Positions 22,292 to 39,931 of a stretch of 64,000 nt of DNA are shown piece after piece. The notes under the pieces are model-generated. The model was given only the letters and a program-made list of their open reading frames with translations. It was not told the origin of the DNA and made no database searches. Every line of letters starts with the position of its first letter. The first letter of the stretch is position 1. Made by a program: the position numbers and the translations under genes. The DNA is taken from positions 6,588,259-6,652,258 of the forward strand of contig OX442320.1 of the NCBI GenBank assembly GCA_949358305.1, written 5' to 3'. This DNA is from Strigamia acuminata (taxonomy: Eukaryota; Arthropoda; Chilopoda; Geophilomorpha; Linotaeniidae).

Positions 22292-23956
22292 CTACATTTT
22301 AAGAGAACGACCGGTTAGCTGGCCCGAGTGAAATCTGTTGATGAAAGATCGAACTACTTCGCTGGTGATTTCGATATCGTCTTCCAGTTCGTAGCATTTG
22401 CCTTCCGGAATGTCGACGATGATGAGAAGTGGGACGGCATCTTCTAATTCGGCGAATTCTCGAAGAGATTCGCAAACTTCGGACTGAAAATTTATTTATT
22501 TTTAATCGTTTTTAATGAATTACGAAATAAAAATGTGATTTCTATTACCTCGGCGCCGACAAAAAACAATAACGCTTCGTCTTTGTGAGTGTTTTCCTCG
22601 GCAATCGGTAGTAAAAGATTGTGACAGGCCTCTACTTCCTTCTTATCGGCATCTAGTAAATAAAAAAATTATTTTTTTAAATTTAAATTTAAATTTTTTT
22701 AAATTATCTCACCGCAAAATAAAACCAAGCACGGTGCATCGTTCAACTTCATTCCAAACTTTTCCGTCAACTCGTTAACCAAACATGGCTGCCACGGAAA
22801 ATTCTGAAAACAAAAAAATGAGAATTAAATTCCGAATTGAAAACGACATTAATTTTTGTTTTATTATTTTACTTTTCCTTCCAAATCGGCAGACACTTCG
22901 AACCTTCCATCTTTCGTTATGATATTGTTTTTATCGTCTAATAAGACCAAACTAGGAATACCTTAGCAAGAAAATATTCATTATTTAATTGACAAGCAAC
23001 TAAAAATTCGTTTTCGATTTACCTTGCACTCCAAACAACATAGTGAACTCTTTTCTAAGTTTCTCCTCGCTGTACGGGATGGCCAACCACGGCATCGAAC
23101 CGTAGCACAGTTCGAACGATTCTTCGCTCCTGTCCGAGCTGACAAAAATTATTTCAAAATTTTTTGAATTTCTTCGAACGTTCTCGTAAACCTGGATTAA
23201 TTGCGGGGTAAATGCTTTGCACGGCGGACACTAAAATTGGACAAAATATAAACAAATTATTATTATTTTCTTAAAAATCGTTTTAAAAAAATCGAATTTT
23301 ACCCAATTCGCCGAAAAATAAATCCCTTTAATGCGGCTCTTCAACATGCACATAGAAATCGAGTCATTTTGTCGGGAGATCAACTTTGTTGTTGACAAAA
23401 CATCTTCAATAGTCCTCGGTCGCCATGGAAACTCCGCAGCTTTGGGGTCATCAGCCACCAGCTCTCGTCCATTGCTCGTTATCACGCATCCCGAGTCTGC
23501 GTCAATAAGAATGAGTGCTGGAATGCTTTTAATGCCGAACTTTCTCGGTAAACGAGTCTAAAAAATAAAAAAAAAACAAAAAAATGATAAAAACCAGGTC
23601 ACAGCCTAGTCCGGCGGGCCAAAAACCGCATTAAAAATGAATGAAGAACTATTTACCTTTCGTTCCTTGTCGTCGAATGCGATGGCGAGCCAGGGCATGT
23701 TTTGAAAAAAAATCTGGAATTCATTTTCCTCAGTATCCGCGCTTACATACACGATTTCTAACCTGTGAGATGTTTTGTTAGCTTTAAAATGCTTGTAGAA
23801 ATTGATCAACTCCGTGGTAAACGATCGGCACGGCGGGCACCACTGTGCCGAGAAGTAGAGCGCGATCACTCCGGACAAACTTGACACTTGAACCGCATCG
23901 CCATTGTTTCTCACAAGTTGGGTCCCCAAAAGTTTCTCAACTGGCGAATCGGCCAT
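22292..23956 (-). CDS. NXN: Nucleoredoxin, three thioredoxin-like domains
   Basis: This gene encodes an oxidoreductase of the thioredoxin superfamily; in vertebrates it binds Dishevelled and restrains Wnt signalling in a redox-dependent way. Seven exons join with consistent phases: 23956-23657, 23557-23303, 23230-23023, 22961-22873, 22803-22713, 22652-22549 and 22483-22292, giving 412 residues (human 435). Domain 1 carries SAQWCPPCRSF with Cys40/Cys43. Domain 2 carries SANWCPPCKAF with Cys186/Cys189, the WCPPC motif being split by intron 2. The third domain (after NFPWQP) has no CxxC, as in the family. A short C-terminal helix ends in GRSLKM. Two active CPPC sites are slightly unusual, as vertebrate NXN is best known for the second. 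Confidence 0.93.
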
Positions 23957-24311
23957 GTTTACGATGCGAACGACACCATCGTTTTAAAAACTGCAACGAG
24001 CCTTCAACATCCTTGTTCCTTCGCGTTATTAATACCTGATAAATTCTAAATCGTTCGCCTCTGAGGTATAAGCGCCACTTAGCTAGCAAAAAAAAACTAT
24101 TTGTCCAGCCAATGGCGCCATCTGTTAGCAAATGCTTCAACAAGAAAATCTTTTTATTCATCATTAAACTTCCAAATATTATATATCTAAGTCTGGTAGA
24201 AAAATGTGTAACCGTAATTAGCACAAGTATAAAAATTACCTATCAAACACAGTTGTAAAGAAAAATATTTAAAAAAAAAAAATGTGTTTAGTAAAAAAAA
24301 AGTGTTATAAC

Positions 24312-27300
24312 TTATAACATAGACGGCATATCATCATCATCATCATCATATTCTTCTTCTTCTTCGTATTGTTGACGCGATTTATCATTAACGTACGGAA
24401 CGTCACATGAATACGACGGGTCGTCCAACGTTTTGAACACATGGATGGAAGACGAGCAACTCCGACGTTTCTTTGAATCGCTATTACGAGCTTCAGGCTT
24501 GTCGTCCGCCGCCAAAAACAAACTAAAAGTGAGAAAATAAAACGATTAAAATTTGTAATTTCACGTTCTTCCACAATTTCCTCACTCTTCCAAACTGTCG
24601 CAAATGGTAATTTCTGGTATGTTCGACGAAGATTTGTAGTCTTCTTCGTCGCTCTCAGACACACAAACCACCGAATCATTCCCCGGAGCTTTGCCGCTGC
24701 ACGACGGAAGGCTTTCCACTAGAGAATTCTCTTTATTTTCCTGACGTCCCTCGCTGCCAGACGACGAATTCAACGACGAATTCAACGCTGCAGCGGTTTT
24801 CTATTTACGACACAATAGACAGTTTTATAGTGGGTAAAAACAAGATTAATTTTCCTTAGTACTAACCATAAATTCGGAATGTGGGTTAAATTTGTTAGTG
24901 CTAACCATTAATTCGGTACGTGGGTCGAGCGAATCGGTTTCCATCTCGACGTTGTTGTCACCACCGTGGCCGAAGAGATCGTTCAAACCCTTCCACTCTC
25001 TCTGCGTGTAATTCAAGTAATTTCCAAGTCCTTCCTTTTCCATCGATTTAACGTAATCGTTCTCTACCAGAAGCTTATTTTCAACTCTTGTAATCTAAAA
25101 ATAAAATAAAATTAAACATTTTTTCACGATTGTGATTTTGTTCTTTAAATCTTACGGCATCTCGCACAAATCCATCGTCCTCCGTCTTCTCATCCGCCTC
25201 GTCGTCACGCGAGAACATCAAATCGTGATCGGAGATCCCAAAAATATCTAGGAAAAATCAAATCCATTAAAAAATCTAGAAAATATTGAATTTAATTTAA
25301 AAAAATCTGGGGAAAATTGAATTTAATTAAAAAAATCTGGGAAAAATTGAATTTAATTAAAAAAATCTGGAAAAAATTCAATTTAATTAATAAAATCTAG
25401 AAAAAATTCAATTCATTCAATCTAATAAAATGTAGGAAAATTTCAATTAAATTTAAAAAAATGTAATCGTTTAATTAAAGATAAATAAACTATACCCAAA
25501 CTATGCAGAAAATCGATGTGTTTCATTAAAGCTTCATCGGCTACTCGCTGCCCCCCGTGCATGGCTTCCAACTGCTTCTGCGTTTTCGAAAAATTCACGT
25601 CTTCCAATTGAAAAAGCGAGCGTAACTCTTCTTTGGTGAAATATCTGCAATTCAAGATTCGCATGTAATAAATATATTGCATTCGTAGTGATAATACCTT
25701 ATGGGATCGTGCGAGTCTTTGTTCGCTTGGCGAATAATTCCTTCTTTGAATATCTGGCGCCGATAAATTTTCTCCTCGATCGTGCTGCACGTGATGAGGC
25801 GATAAATAACAACGTTCTTTTCTTGGCCTATCCGAAACGCGCGATCTACGGCTTGATTATCGACAGCTGGGTTCCAACTGGGATCCAAAATGATCACTCG
25901 GTCGGCCGCCGTCAAAGTGAGACCGACGCCACCGACTTTCGTCGTTAGTAGCAGCAAATCGTACTTGAAGTTGGTCTGAAATTTCTGCACTATTCTGGCG
26001 CGATCGTTGAGATCGGAGACGGTGCCGTCCAACCGCAGCAAAACAAACCCTTTATCCAACAAAATTTTCTGTAAGAAACGTACATTTTGTGTAAATGTGT
26101 AAAAATGATATTTTTCATTCATTTTTTTTTATACTTGTAAAATTTTCAGTAGTTTTCTACTCAGAGAAAACACTAAACAACGATGGCCGGTGCGCTTCAA
26201 TTCCGTGAGTAATTTGAGCGTAAACATGATTTTACTCGATTCTTTCAGTAATATTTCCGACGAAATTCGATCCAAATTCTTATCGACGATGCTGCGAGCA
26301 CCATCGGTCAAATCCATACTTCTGTAAAAATAAAATAAAACGTAAACAAACCAGTCATTAAGTTATTTTAAAAGAAAATTGATTTACATGTCGAGATTAT
26401 CGAAACCAAGGTTCTCGCACGCGGCACGCGGCAGCAAGCGCGGGTGATCACAGATTTTCTTCATCACCGTCAGTTGTACAAGCGGCGACTTCTTCGTCAT
26501 CAATATCTATTTTTAAAAAAGAAAATAAAGATTTAGCGATGAAAATAAAACGTTTAAAATCCAAACTCGCCTCTTTAACTTCGTCGAGGTTAAGGAAATC
26601 CTTGTAAAGTTTTTGCTGGAGCGGCGTCAGGAACAACCACACTATAAAATCGTTTTTCTGAGTCATGGCTTTCGGTTTACTAAAAGGAAATTAAATTAAA
26701 ACCGACATGTGCTTCAGAATTTATGTGGAATTCGCACCTGCAGCTCGTGTTTCCAACATCCTCTGAATCTGTTTTTGCTTTCAAAACCTCCGCCTTTGTT
26801 CGACGTAAGAAATACGGTTTAATTTTATCCAATAAATTCTCGGCCAACTTTTCGCCGTAAAGCCTTTCGTTCGGCCTTGCATCTTTTTCTCTCGCCTGAA
26901 CAAAAATGTAGAAAAATTAATTTTTCGATTTAAATCGAATTTATTTAGTAATACCCTGGTGATGGGTGTCTCGTAATCGATTTTAAACGTGCGAACAGAG
27001 CCCAATAAAGTGCCGAAGTGCACAAAATCGTAAAGACTCCACAGTTCGCGTAGGTTATTCTGAACGGGAGTTCCCGTAAGGACAATTCGATTCAGCGACT
27101 GTATTTCGTGCAAGGCTTTAGTGGTCTTCGTGGGGTTTTTAATGGCATGAGCCTCATCCAAAATAATGTAATCCTAATTATTAGATAAAAAATTAAATGT
27201 ATAATTGTTGATTTTTTTAATTTTTTGTTTTTCATACCCATTTGAATGTTTTTCCATAAAAACTGCAAAGTTTCGTGTTTTGAGAGCGAGCTAAACCGTA

Positions 27301-28016
27301 GGTGGTCAATAAAACGCCTCCGCAGCGTTGAACTTTGTTCAAATTACTGTCTCTGACAGAATTCGTGCCATAATATTGAAAAACCCTCACTCCAGGTGCC
27401 CTAATATTAAATAAATTAGAAAAATAAAACAAAAAATTAAATTAAAAATCGACAAATTTACCATTCCTCAAATTCCTTCTCCCAGTTTGGAATGAGCGAC
27501 AAAGGTAGCACGATAAGAACATTTTTAATTTTCTCCATGTCAAACATGCCCGTTAAAAAAGCAATCACTTGTATTGTTTTTCCTAACCTAAAAATATTCA
27601 AATTTATAAAATCAATTTTTATTATTATTATTATTGATATAACTTACCCCATATCATCGGCTATAACTCCTCCTTTTTTCATTTTGTACAACTTCCAGAG
27701 AAATAAAACGCCGTCGATTTGGTAGGAATAAAGCCTCGATTTCAGTTTATGATACAAATAAAAATCGTTGCCCAAGCAAACCATTTGATCTTCGTCGTCA
27801 TCCGAATCCTCGCCGTAAATTTCAAGATGACGCTATGAAAAAAAAAATTATTAAATATAGTTGTGAAAGTATTTAATTTTTGTATACCTCCATTTTTTCT
27901 ATCCGTCTTTGCAATTTTTCTGTTGGCCGGGCCGCATAAACTGATTTGGCCAGTTCTAATGCCGCTTTAACGTGGCCGTTTTCGGCTAACTGCTTCATCC
28001 GTACTTCTTCGCTCAT
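24312..28016 (-). CDS. ERCC6L: ERCC6L/PICH-type SNF2 DNA translocase
   Basis: This gene encodes an SNF2-family ATPase that in vertebrates binds ultrafine anaphase bridges. ATG is at 28016. Early exons read at 28016-27888, 27832-27648, 27587-27462, 27400-27238, 27173-26955, 26895-26738, 26679-26571 and 26506-26388; the rest run to TAA at 24312. Helicase motifs are in order: DDMGLGKTIQ (Walker A), LDEAHAIKN (DEAH box), LTGTPVQNNL, SWNPAVDNQAVDRAFRIGQ (motif VI). The RLITCSTIEEKIYRRQIFK and FTKEELRSLF segments and GISDHDLMF are diagnostic of ERCC6L rather than ERCC6. The N-terminal helix (QLAENGHVKAALELAKSVYAARP) matches the TPR-like start of PICH. The tail is acidic and low complexity. The exon ending at 26571 uses a GC donor. 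Confidence 0.92.
25262..25450 (-). repeat. AT-rich 29-31 bp tandem repeat in ERCC6L intron
   Basis: Four to five imperfect copies of an AATCTGGAAAAAATT..AATTTAATT-type unit, plus-strand view, between exons of the C-terminal region. It is non-coding. Confidence 0.7.
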
Positions 28017-34419
<6,403 letters not shown>

Positions 34420-34992
34420 TTCTTAAATTAAATTTTGACCAAACTAGAATTAAGGGACCAAGAAAAAAAAAATTTAAAAGATCAATTTTTTTTAACTATG
34501 CAGTTGTTATTTTCCCCAAGTATTTCCTCTTTAATCAAGTAGCCATCAGTTGTTGCCTGTATTTTGATGGATCGAGCAATACTCATAGCGGGTACCATTT
34601 TCTACAATATTAACGCAGGGACCAACCCAAATGGACCAAAACAGAAACAAAAACATATTTATCATTGTTTGAATATATGTACGCTCACTGTATAAAATAA
34701 CATCATAAAATAAAATAGAAACATTAAAGTTCAATGCCCGCTTTTTATTTGCCAATTGCACACATCTGCAACCTAAAATTCACCGCCCACGATTCGCATT
34801 CGAAATAGGAAATGCCAATCCCGTCTCCTTTTATCCGTGAATAAAAGGATATTCAGGATAAAAAAAAAACATCCATCAATTCAATTTTTATTCAAATTCA
34901 CAGTTAAAACGACGCGTAACCTCGAGTATCGCGCATAGCTAAACGGCATACATAGGCCTAGTGACGAAATTGGCAAACTGCGACAGCGCACT

Positions 34993-35493
34993 ATGAAGGC
35001 GATCGAACACGACGACGGAGAAGACGCAAAAGAAGCGAACGGGGCCCGTTCCAACCCCAACGGAGGCCGTTGGGAGGCCCAATTCGAACCCTGCTCGTAC
35101 ACCGAAAGCGTGTCCATCGCTGGCACCGAATTCGGTGGTTTGAATTGCGTTTACCTGGCCGAATGCACGTACGACGCGGAGCAACGTTTCCTGCAGCGTC
35201 TGCTTCTCGAGCCCAAACTCACCCCCCTGTGGTTCAGCACGACAACATTCCTCGTGATCGACTCGACCCGTAAACGCTACAAGGACTTGGTTCTCCTCAG
35301 GCCCAAGTTGAAAACCAGTTCTTTCTCCGAGACTGTTTTGATCTTCCCCAAGGCCGTGCGCCACGTCTTCACCACCACCGTAACGTACAACAAGCAATGG
35401 CGCGTCACCAAGTGGTACACTTCCGGGATGGAGTTGAGTCCGTCGAAAAATGTGCGCCGGAAGACGACGACAACTCATCGAGGTCGCGAATAA
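34993..35493 (+). CDS. Refilin-like (FAM101/RFLN) protein, single exon
   Basis: An intronless 166-residue ORF with strong GC-rich third positions, unlike its flanks. The region YDAEQRFLQRLLLEPKL, then a block with VIDSTRKRYKDLVLLRPK, then ETVLIFPKAVRHVFTTTV.YN and SSGMEL-like SGMELSP, parallels vertebrate refilins (YDSERHFIDDVQLPLG...TTIVYPK..KAVYTTTLDYN...SSVELE). Refilins bind filamin A and organise perinuclear actin bundles. The N-terminus is acidic and disordered, the C-terminus basic. The ATG at 34993 is the first in frame in the GC-rich stretch. A long minus-strand ORF overlapping it is a codon-bias shadow. The function in invertebrates is inferred by homology only. Confidence 0.65.
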   Translation: MKAIEHDDGEDAKEANGARSNPNGGRWEAQFEPCSYTESVSIAGTEFGGLNCVYLAECTYDAEQRFLQRLLLEPKLTPLWFSTTTFLVIDSTRKRYKDLVLLRPKLKTSSFSETVLIFPKAVRHVFTTTVTYNKQWRVTKWYTSGMELSPSKNVRRKTTTTHRGRE

Positions 35494-35975
35494 AGTGAAA
35501 AATCCATTGCATTCCATTTTATTGTTGTTATTATTAATTATTATTGTATAAAAACAAATCAAAACTAACAAAAAAAAATAGAAATAACAAAATCTCTGCC
35601 ATTTCTCTGTACGTATTCACTGCCGTTTAAACAACAAATTCTTGTGAAATAAATATTTCAAATAGAAAATGTGGCATATGTTTATTTCCAACTTTGCATA
35701 GATGTCATAGAAAAGTATCTCCAATGCCATATTGTTCACGTCATTCAATGAGACAAAAAAATAATAATAATAATAATAAAAGAAACTAAAATATCACACA
35801 ACTTTGGGTGAGAAAAATCAGTCCTCAATTTATGAGCAACAATATACAAATAGATAATAATAATTACCAATCAAGAATTTAAAATTAAAAAATTCGAAAC
35901 GAAAAAAATACCTATTATTTCAGACGGTTTCAGAAAAATCGAGAACACATTTACGTTTAAATTAATCACAAAACC

Positions 35976-38029
35976 TCAGTCCCCTTGTGCCGCCATTGAT
36001 TTACTTTGGTGCGATGAAGAACGCGTGCGCTTATGAAGGCGCTTGTGGAAATTCTGGGCAAAAGAATTTACGATGGAAAGGACGAAGTATATTATCATGA
36101 CGATGACGAACTTCTCGAATACCCAGCTCAACCAACTTCCCTCCTGAAAAAGACGAAACAAATAATCAATTAATTTTTTATTTAATTTATATTTAATTTA
36201 TATTTATTTATTACCGTTTTAGCAGGTGTGCCTGCTCTTCTGTGCAATTTTGCTTTTTGTTTGACCAGAAATTCCTTGAAAGGAGCTTGCAGATATTTGC
36301 CCACGTACGGGGTGTATCTGAATCGAATTAATCAATTTTTGATGCTGTAATGTCTATTGTTTCGATTCTATTTACTTGATGCCATTGACGGCTTTCGCGA
36401 CCATTTCCTCGTTGAATGCGATTATGACAAATAGCTTTTGAATATGCATTTTAATGACTGCTTTACCAATTAACGTTGCACCGAAAAACGTCCAAAATGG
36501 TACCAGAAAATGCCCGCATGTTATACCGGCTAAGTCGAACAGTGGATTCGGAATCTTTTATTTTTAACAAAATTAAAAAAACACCGTCAAAATAATTAAA
36601 CAAATCCAACAAAACAATGAAAATTACCGATGCGCAGGCAAGAATCCCAAAAAATCCAACTTTTTCGATCAGTTTTTGCACTACCAGTTTGGCACGATCC
36701 AGCGTTGACTATTTAAAAACAAAACAAATGAATAAACTTATCAATTTTCTTCAATAAAAACTACCAACCTGACTATTCTCGTTATTTTGCTGTCGCAATA
36801 ACTGTTCACATTCTTCTAGATCTCCATCATCAGGATCGAGAACCGATAACCTCGCTGCAATAACAAAACTGCGTTAATGGCGAATTAATCGGCTAAAAAA
36901 AAGCAATTAACTCACCAGCTCGCGCCATAAAGTATGGCGGTAACTCTCCAAGGGCTGTGCCAGCACCCTACACTCACGATCAATTTAATTAACTAAAATT
37001 AACATTCATTTTCAAACCAATACGTACCCACATGAAAGCTTCCAGTCTCACTTTACTCATCACATCCCAAATGGTTATCGCCAGTTTTGAAATCAACAGT
37101 CCATCATCCGGACAGATTATTCTACAATTTAACAATTATTAACGCTTGTTAAAATTTTTTACTTTAGTATTACGCACTCGTCTGGGTAGGGTGGTTCTGG
37201 AAAATGTAAACTACCGCATTCGTTTGCAGCTAGAGTTACTGTTGCTATATGTGGACCCTAGTAAAAAGATTTGGAAAAATTTTTTTTATAAAAATAATTA
37301 AATTCGAGTAATTAAATTACCAAATAAAGCAGGAACGTGTGTAGACCTGTACCGAGGCCTATTGATGATAAAACACCGAGCCCGACCCAATACGCGTACC
37401 AGACAAATTTTTTTTGAATACTGAAAATAAACTAAACGAGAAAAAATATTAAAAAATAAAATATATATATATATAATTTGTTCAAAATTACTTTTTGATG
37501 TGGTCCTTGAGAATGGTAAGCGATGAAACTAAGTAACATAACTAGAAAGATTACGAGTACTGAGCGACGATGCCGCCATAATCTAAAACAAAAAATAAAT
37601 AAAATTAAAAATTAAAGAATTAAAAAAAAATTCGTCAAAACGGGGTCTTACTTGAGACTATAATTTTGTAACAAAATTAGACATTCCCGTAAAAAGTAAC
37701 TAATAGTTAAAATGGGTCTTCGCCACAAAACGATTCCCTCTCTCTCCTCTTTCTCCTTCAAACGTTTCAAAATTGAGGAATTACATTCGGTCGGTGTTTG
37801 ACCGTTCTTCTCATTCGTCGCGCCGCTATTTTTCCTTTTCGTTAATTTACCATCTGCCATCGTCAACTTCTGGTTACATTCATTCGATCTCTTTGTCGGT
37901 AAAATCTGTTAAACAAGCAAAAAAATAAATAAATGTCATAAAATATTAAAAACCACACTTAAAATACACGTCAACTAAACAAACACAATGCCCAAACCAC
38001 ACTTTTACCTCAATTACCACATTACTCAT
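35976..38029 (-). CDS. VMP1: Vacuole membrane protein 1 (autophagy scramblase)
   Basis: This gene encodes an ER multipass protein with a VTT/DedA-type domain, needed for autophagosome formation and lipid scrambling. A 7-codon first exon (38029-38009, MSNVVIE) splices in phase 0 to 37905-37652, then to many short exons down to TGA at 35976. Diagnostic pieces are [27 protein letters not shown]-equivalent sequence near 37380-37320, [11 protein letters not shown] (minus strand near 36935), [27 protein letters not shown]-type sequence near 36530, KMHIQK near 36450 and [23 protein letters not shown] at the end. The tail is basic ([15 protein letters not shown]). ATG 37860 (MADGK) would also give a full domain, so the first 7-codon exon may be variably used. 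Confidence 0.92.
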
Positions 38030-38853
38030 CCTCCTTTTGTCTCCCAACCAAACGCAAATATATATTGAGCAATTCCCAAGTTCAACTCAAAGACTAAAGT
38101 CCGTTTTTCCACCCTCAACACCGATCGGCGCTCACCCGATGAATTGAGAACCCAAATTTATACATTAGCAGCCAAAATAAACGTTCTTTCTATATTCAAA
38201 ATTGCATAATCGAGCCAAAACTGCTGCCAAAATATCACCTGACCTCTCTAAATACACCTTGATGGCTCAAATAATAACTTTACCTGCCCCGTGTTTACTC
38301 GTCGTCGCTTATTCAATGAATGTTTGGACCAAACCGGCTGAGGCCACGCTGTACGTTGTGTGCGAGCGAAAATGCCACATCATGGGGAAATGGTTTTAGC
38401 TTTTTTTTTAAGCCTTTTTCCACAAATCAGTTCCCAACATACCCATTCAACTTGTGACGCTAGTTCCGGCGAGTAAATACCTACCGAATTTTTCTGGCCC
38501 GACACTACAGCGTTTTGTAAAGATGTTCCTTTTCGCTTGTGGCGATCGGAGCTTTCTTTAGCATTTTTCTTTCGTTTTATCTTGGCGGATTCAATGCGCT
38601 TTTCCGAATGACTACCACCCATCAACTCAGCGGCATCAATCTCACGTCCATGGATCGCAGCGCTGTCATTTACACAAACAACAGTAATGTGAAAAGCCAC
38701 CACGAGTGGCGCTGCACAAAAAGGTGGTTTTCCATTTTATATTACGGAGTAATTAATTAATAATTCACAAGTTTCCAAATGATTTTTCCATCTACTTTAA
38801 TTAACAATGTTTAAAAAATGATTTACAAAATGAATGTTACATTTCTTTCATTA
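38030..38853. other. Intergenic region between PTRH2 and VMP1
   Basis: About 820 bp holding the VMP1 upstream region and the PTRH2 3' flank. Several open stretches occur on both strands (for example about 38380-38700 minus), but none has a recognisable family or splice-consistent context. Confidence 0.4.
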
Positions 38854-39681
38854 TTAATACAGCTTGAGATGTCCGGTGACTTTATCCACAGTACTGATAG
38901 GGCCTAATAAAATGTGTTATTACAAATTCGATTTCATTCTTGGGTGGAAAAAACATATAATTACCAGGTCCAACTCCTAAAACTGTCCTTGTGCCACTCG
39001 CAATTTGTGTTCGCCCGGCATCGCGAATTAAACTAGTTACGAGTCCTTCTTTCCGCGCTTCTTTTTCTAATTTGAGGCTTAAAAAGAAGAAAAATCACAT
39101 TTTTTTGCATTAAAAAATCGTGGATTTTCTTAACTCACAGTTGCGCTTCATCGTCGGCTTTTACAACGATTTTCGGTTGGCCACAATCTTCCCACTTCAT
39201 TAGCATCGCTGGATTTTTGAATATTAATTTTTTAATAACATCTGCCGTTGCGTGGCAACACTAAAAGTATAAAATATTAATAAATAAATATCGTTTATCG
39301 TGTTTTTTTCTTCTTCACAAAAACTGCACCTGGGCTGCGGCTTTTCCTTTGCCTAAATTCAAATCTTTGCGGACGACCAAAATAAGTTTGTACTCGGCGT
39401 CATCACTGGCGGCTGTGAGCGGCTGGAAAAGTGTAGTAAAAAAAAATATTAAGTCGTTGAATTTTTAGTAATAATGTTCATTGTACCTCAGCGGGCGGTT
39501 CCGGCGACGAATTTGTTTTTTTGTTCATGATGGAATTGAATGATTTCAAACGTATGGAGGCATATCTTGAACGGAGAATCCAACCAAGTACGGTCCCGCA
39601 TGCCAGACCCGTTACCACCCCGGCGATCGTTGCAAATTGTTTGAAATAAATACTCCCATTAATATTATCCATTTGCTTCAT
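38854..39681 (-). CDS. PTRH2: Peptidyl-tRNA hydrolase 2, mitochondrial (Bit1)
   Basis: This gene encodes a hydrolase that releases tRNA from stalled peptidyl-tRNA; in animals the protein sits on mitochondria and influences anoikis. Five exons: 39681-39487, 39422-39330, 39260-39139, a fourth ending at 38965, and 38903-38854. Residues about 13-33 form an N-terminal hydrophobic anchor (FATIAGVVTGLACGTVLGWIL). The PTH2 fold follows: LILVVRKDLNLGKGKAAAQ with catalytic Lys and CCHAT, WEDCGQPKIVVK, GLVTSLIRDAGRTQIASGT, VLGVGPG and the C-terminal VTGHLKLY, nearly identical to human. The gene is head-to-head with ANAPC7, about 250 bp between starts, and on the same strand as VMP1. Confidence 0.95.
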
Positions 39682-39931
39682 TCAACACACAAAATTTTTG
39701 CGAACGCATTAGTTCTTGAACCGGAAACAACACCAAATGATACACCTTGCCGTCTATGAAGAAAAAGCAGAAACTTCGTAGTTCCGCCATTTCTTCATAG
39801 TCTAGACGTCATGCCGGAGTCGTCCAATGGCAGCCATTCTTAATAGTATTTTGATTAAACGTTGACCGTAAACCTTCACCGTTCGTGATCTCTTCATATT
39901 TTACTCCTTAAATTAATAATTTAGATCTGAA
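39682..39931. promoter_or_regulatory. Bidirectional promoter, PTRH2/ANAPC7
   Basis: The 250 bp between the divergent start codons contain CCGGAAACAAC (ETS-like, about 39720) and CGCCATTTCTTC/AATGGCAGCCATTCTT motifs resembling YY1 sites, and no TATA box. This is consistent with a shared housekeeping promoter. Confidence 0.45.

Noticed and set aside
34939-35571. 210-codon minus-strand ORF over the refilin-like gene
   Set aside because: The plus strand has the codon bias and the homology; the minus ORF is antisense shadow of GC-rich third positions.
38202-38703. Short ORFs on both strands upstream of VMP1
   Set aside because: No family, no splice consistency and no codon bias; treated as intergenic.
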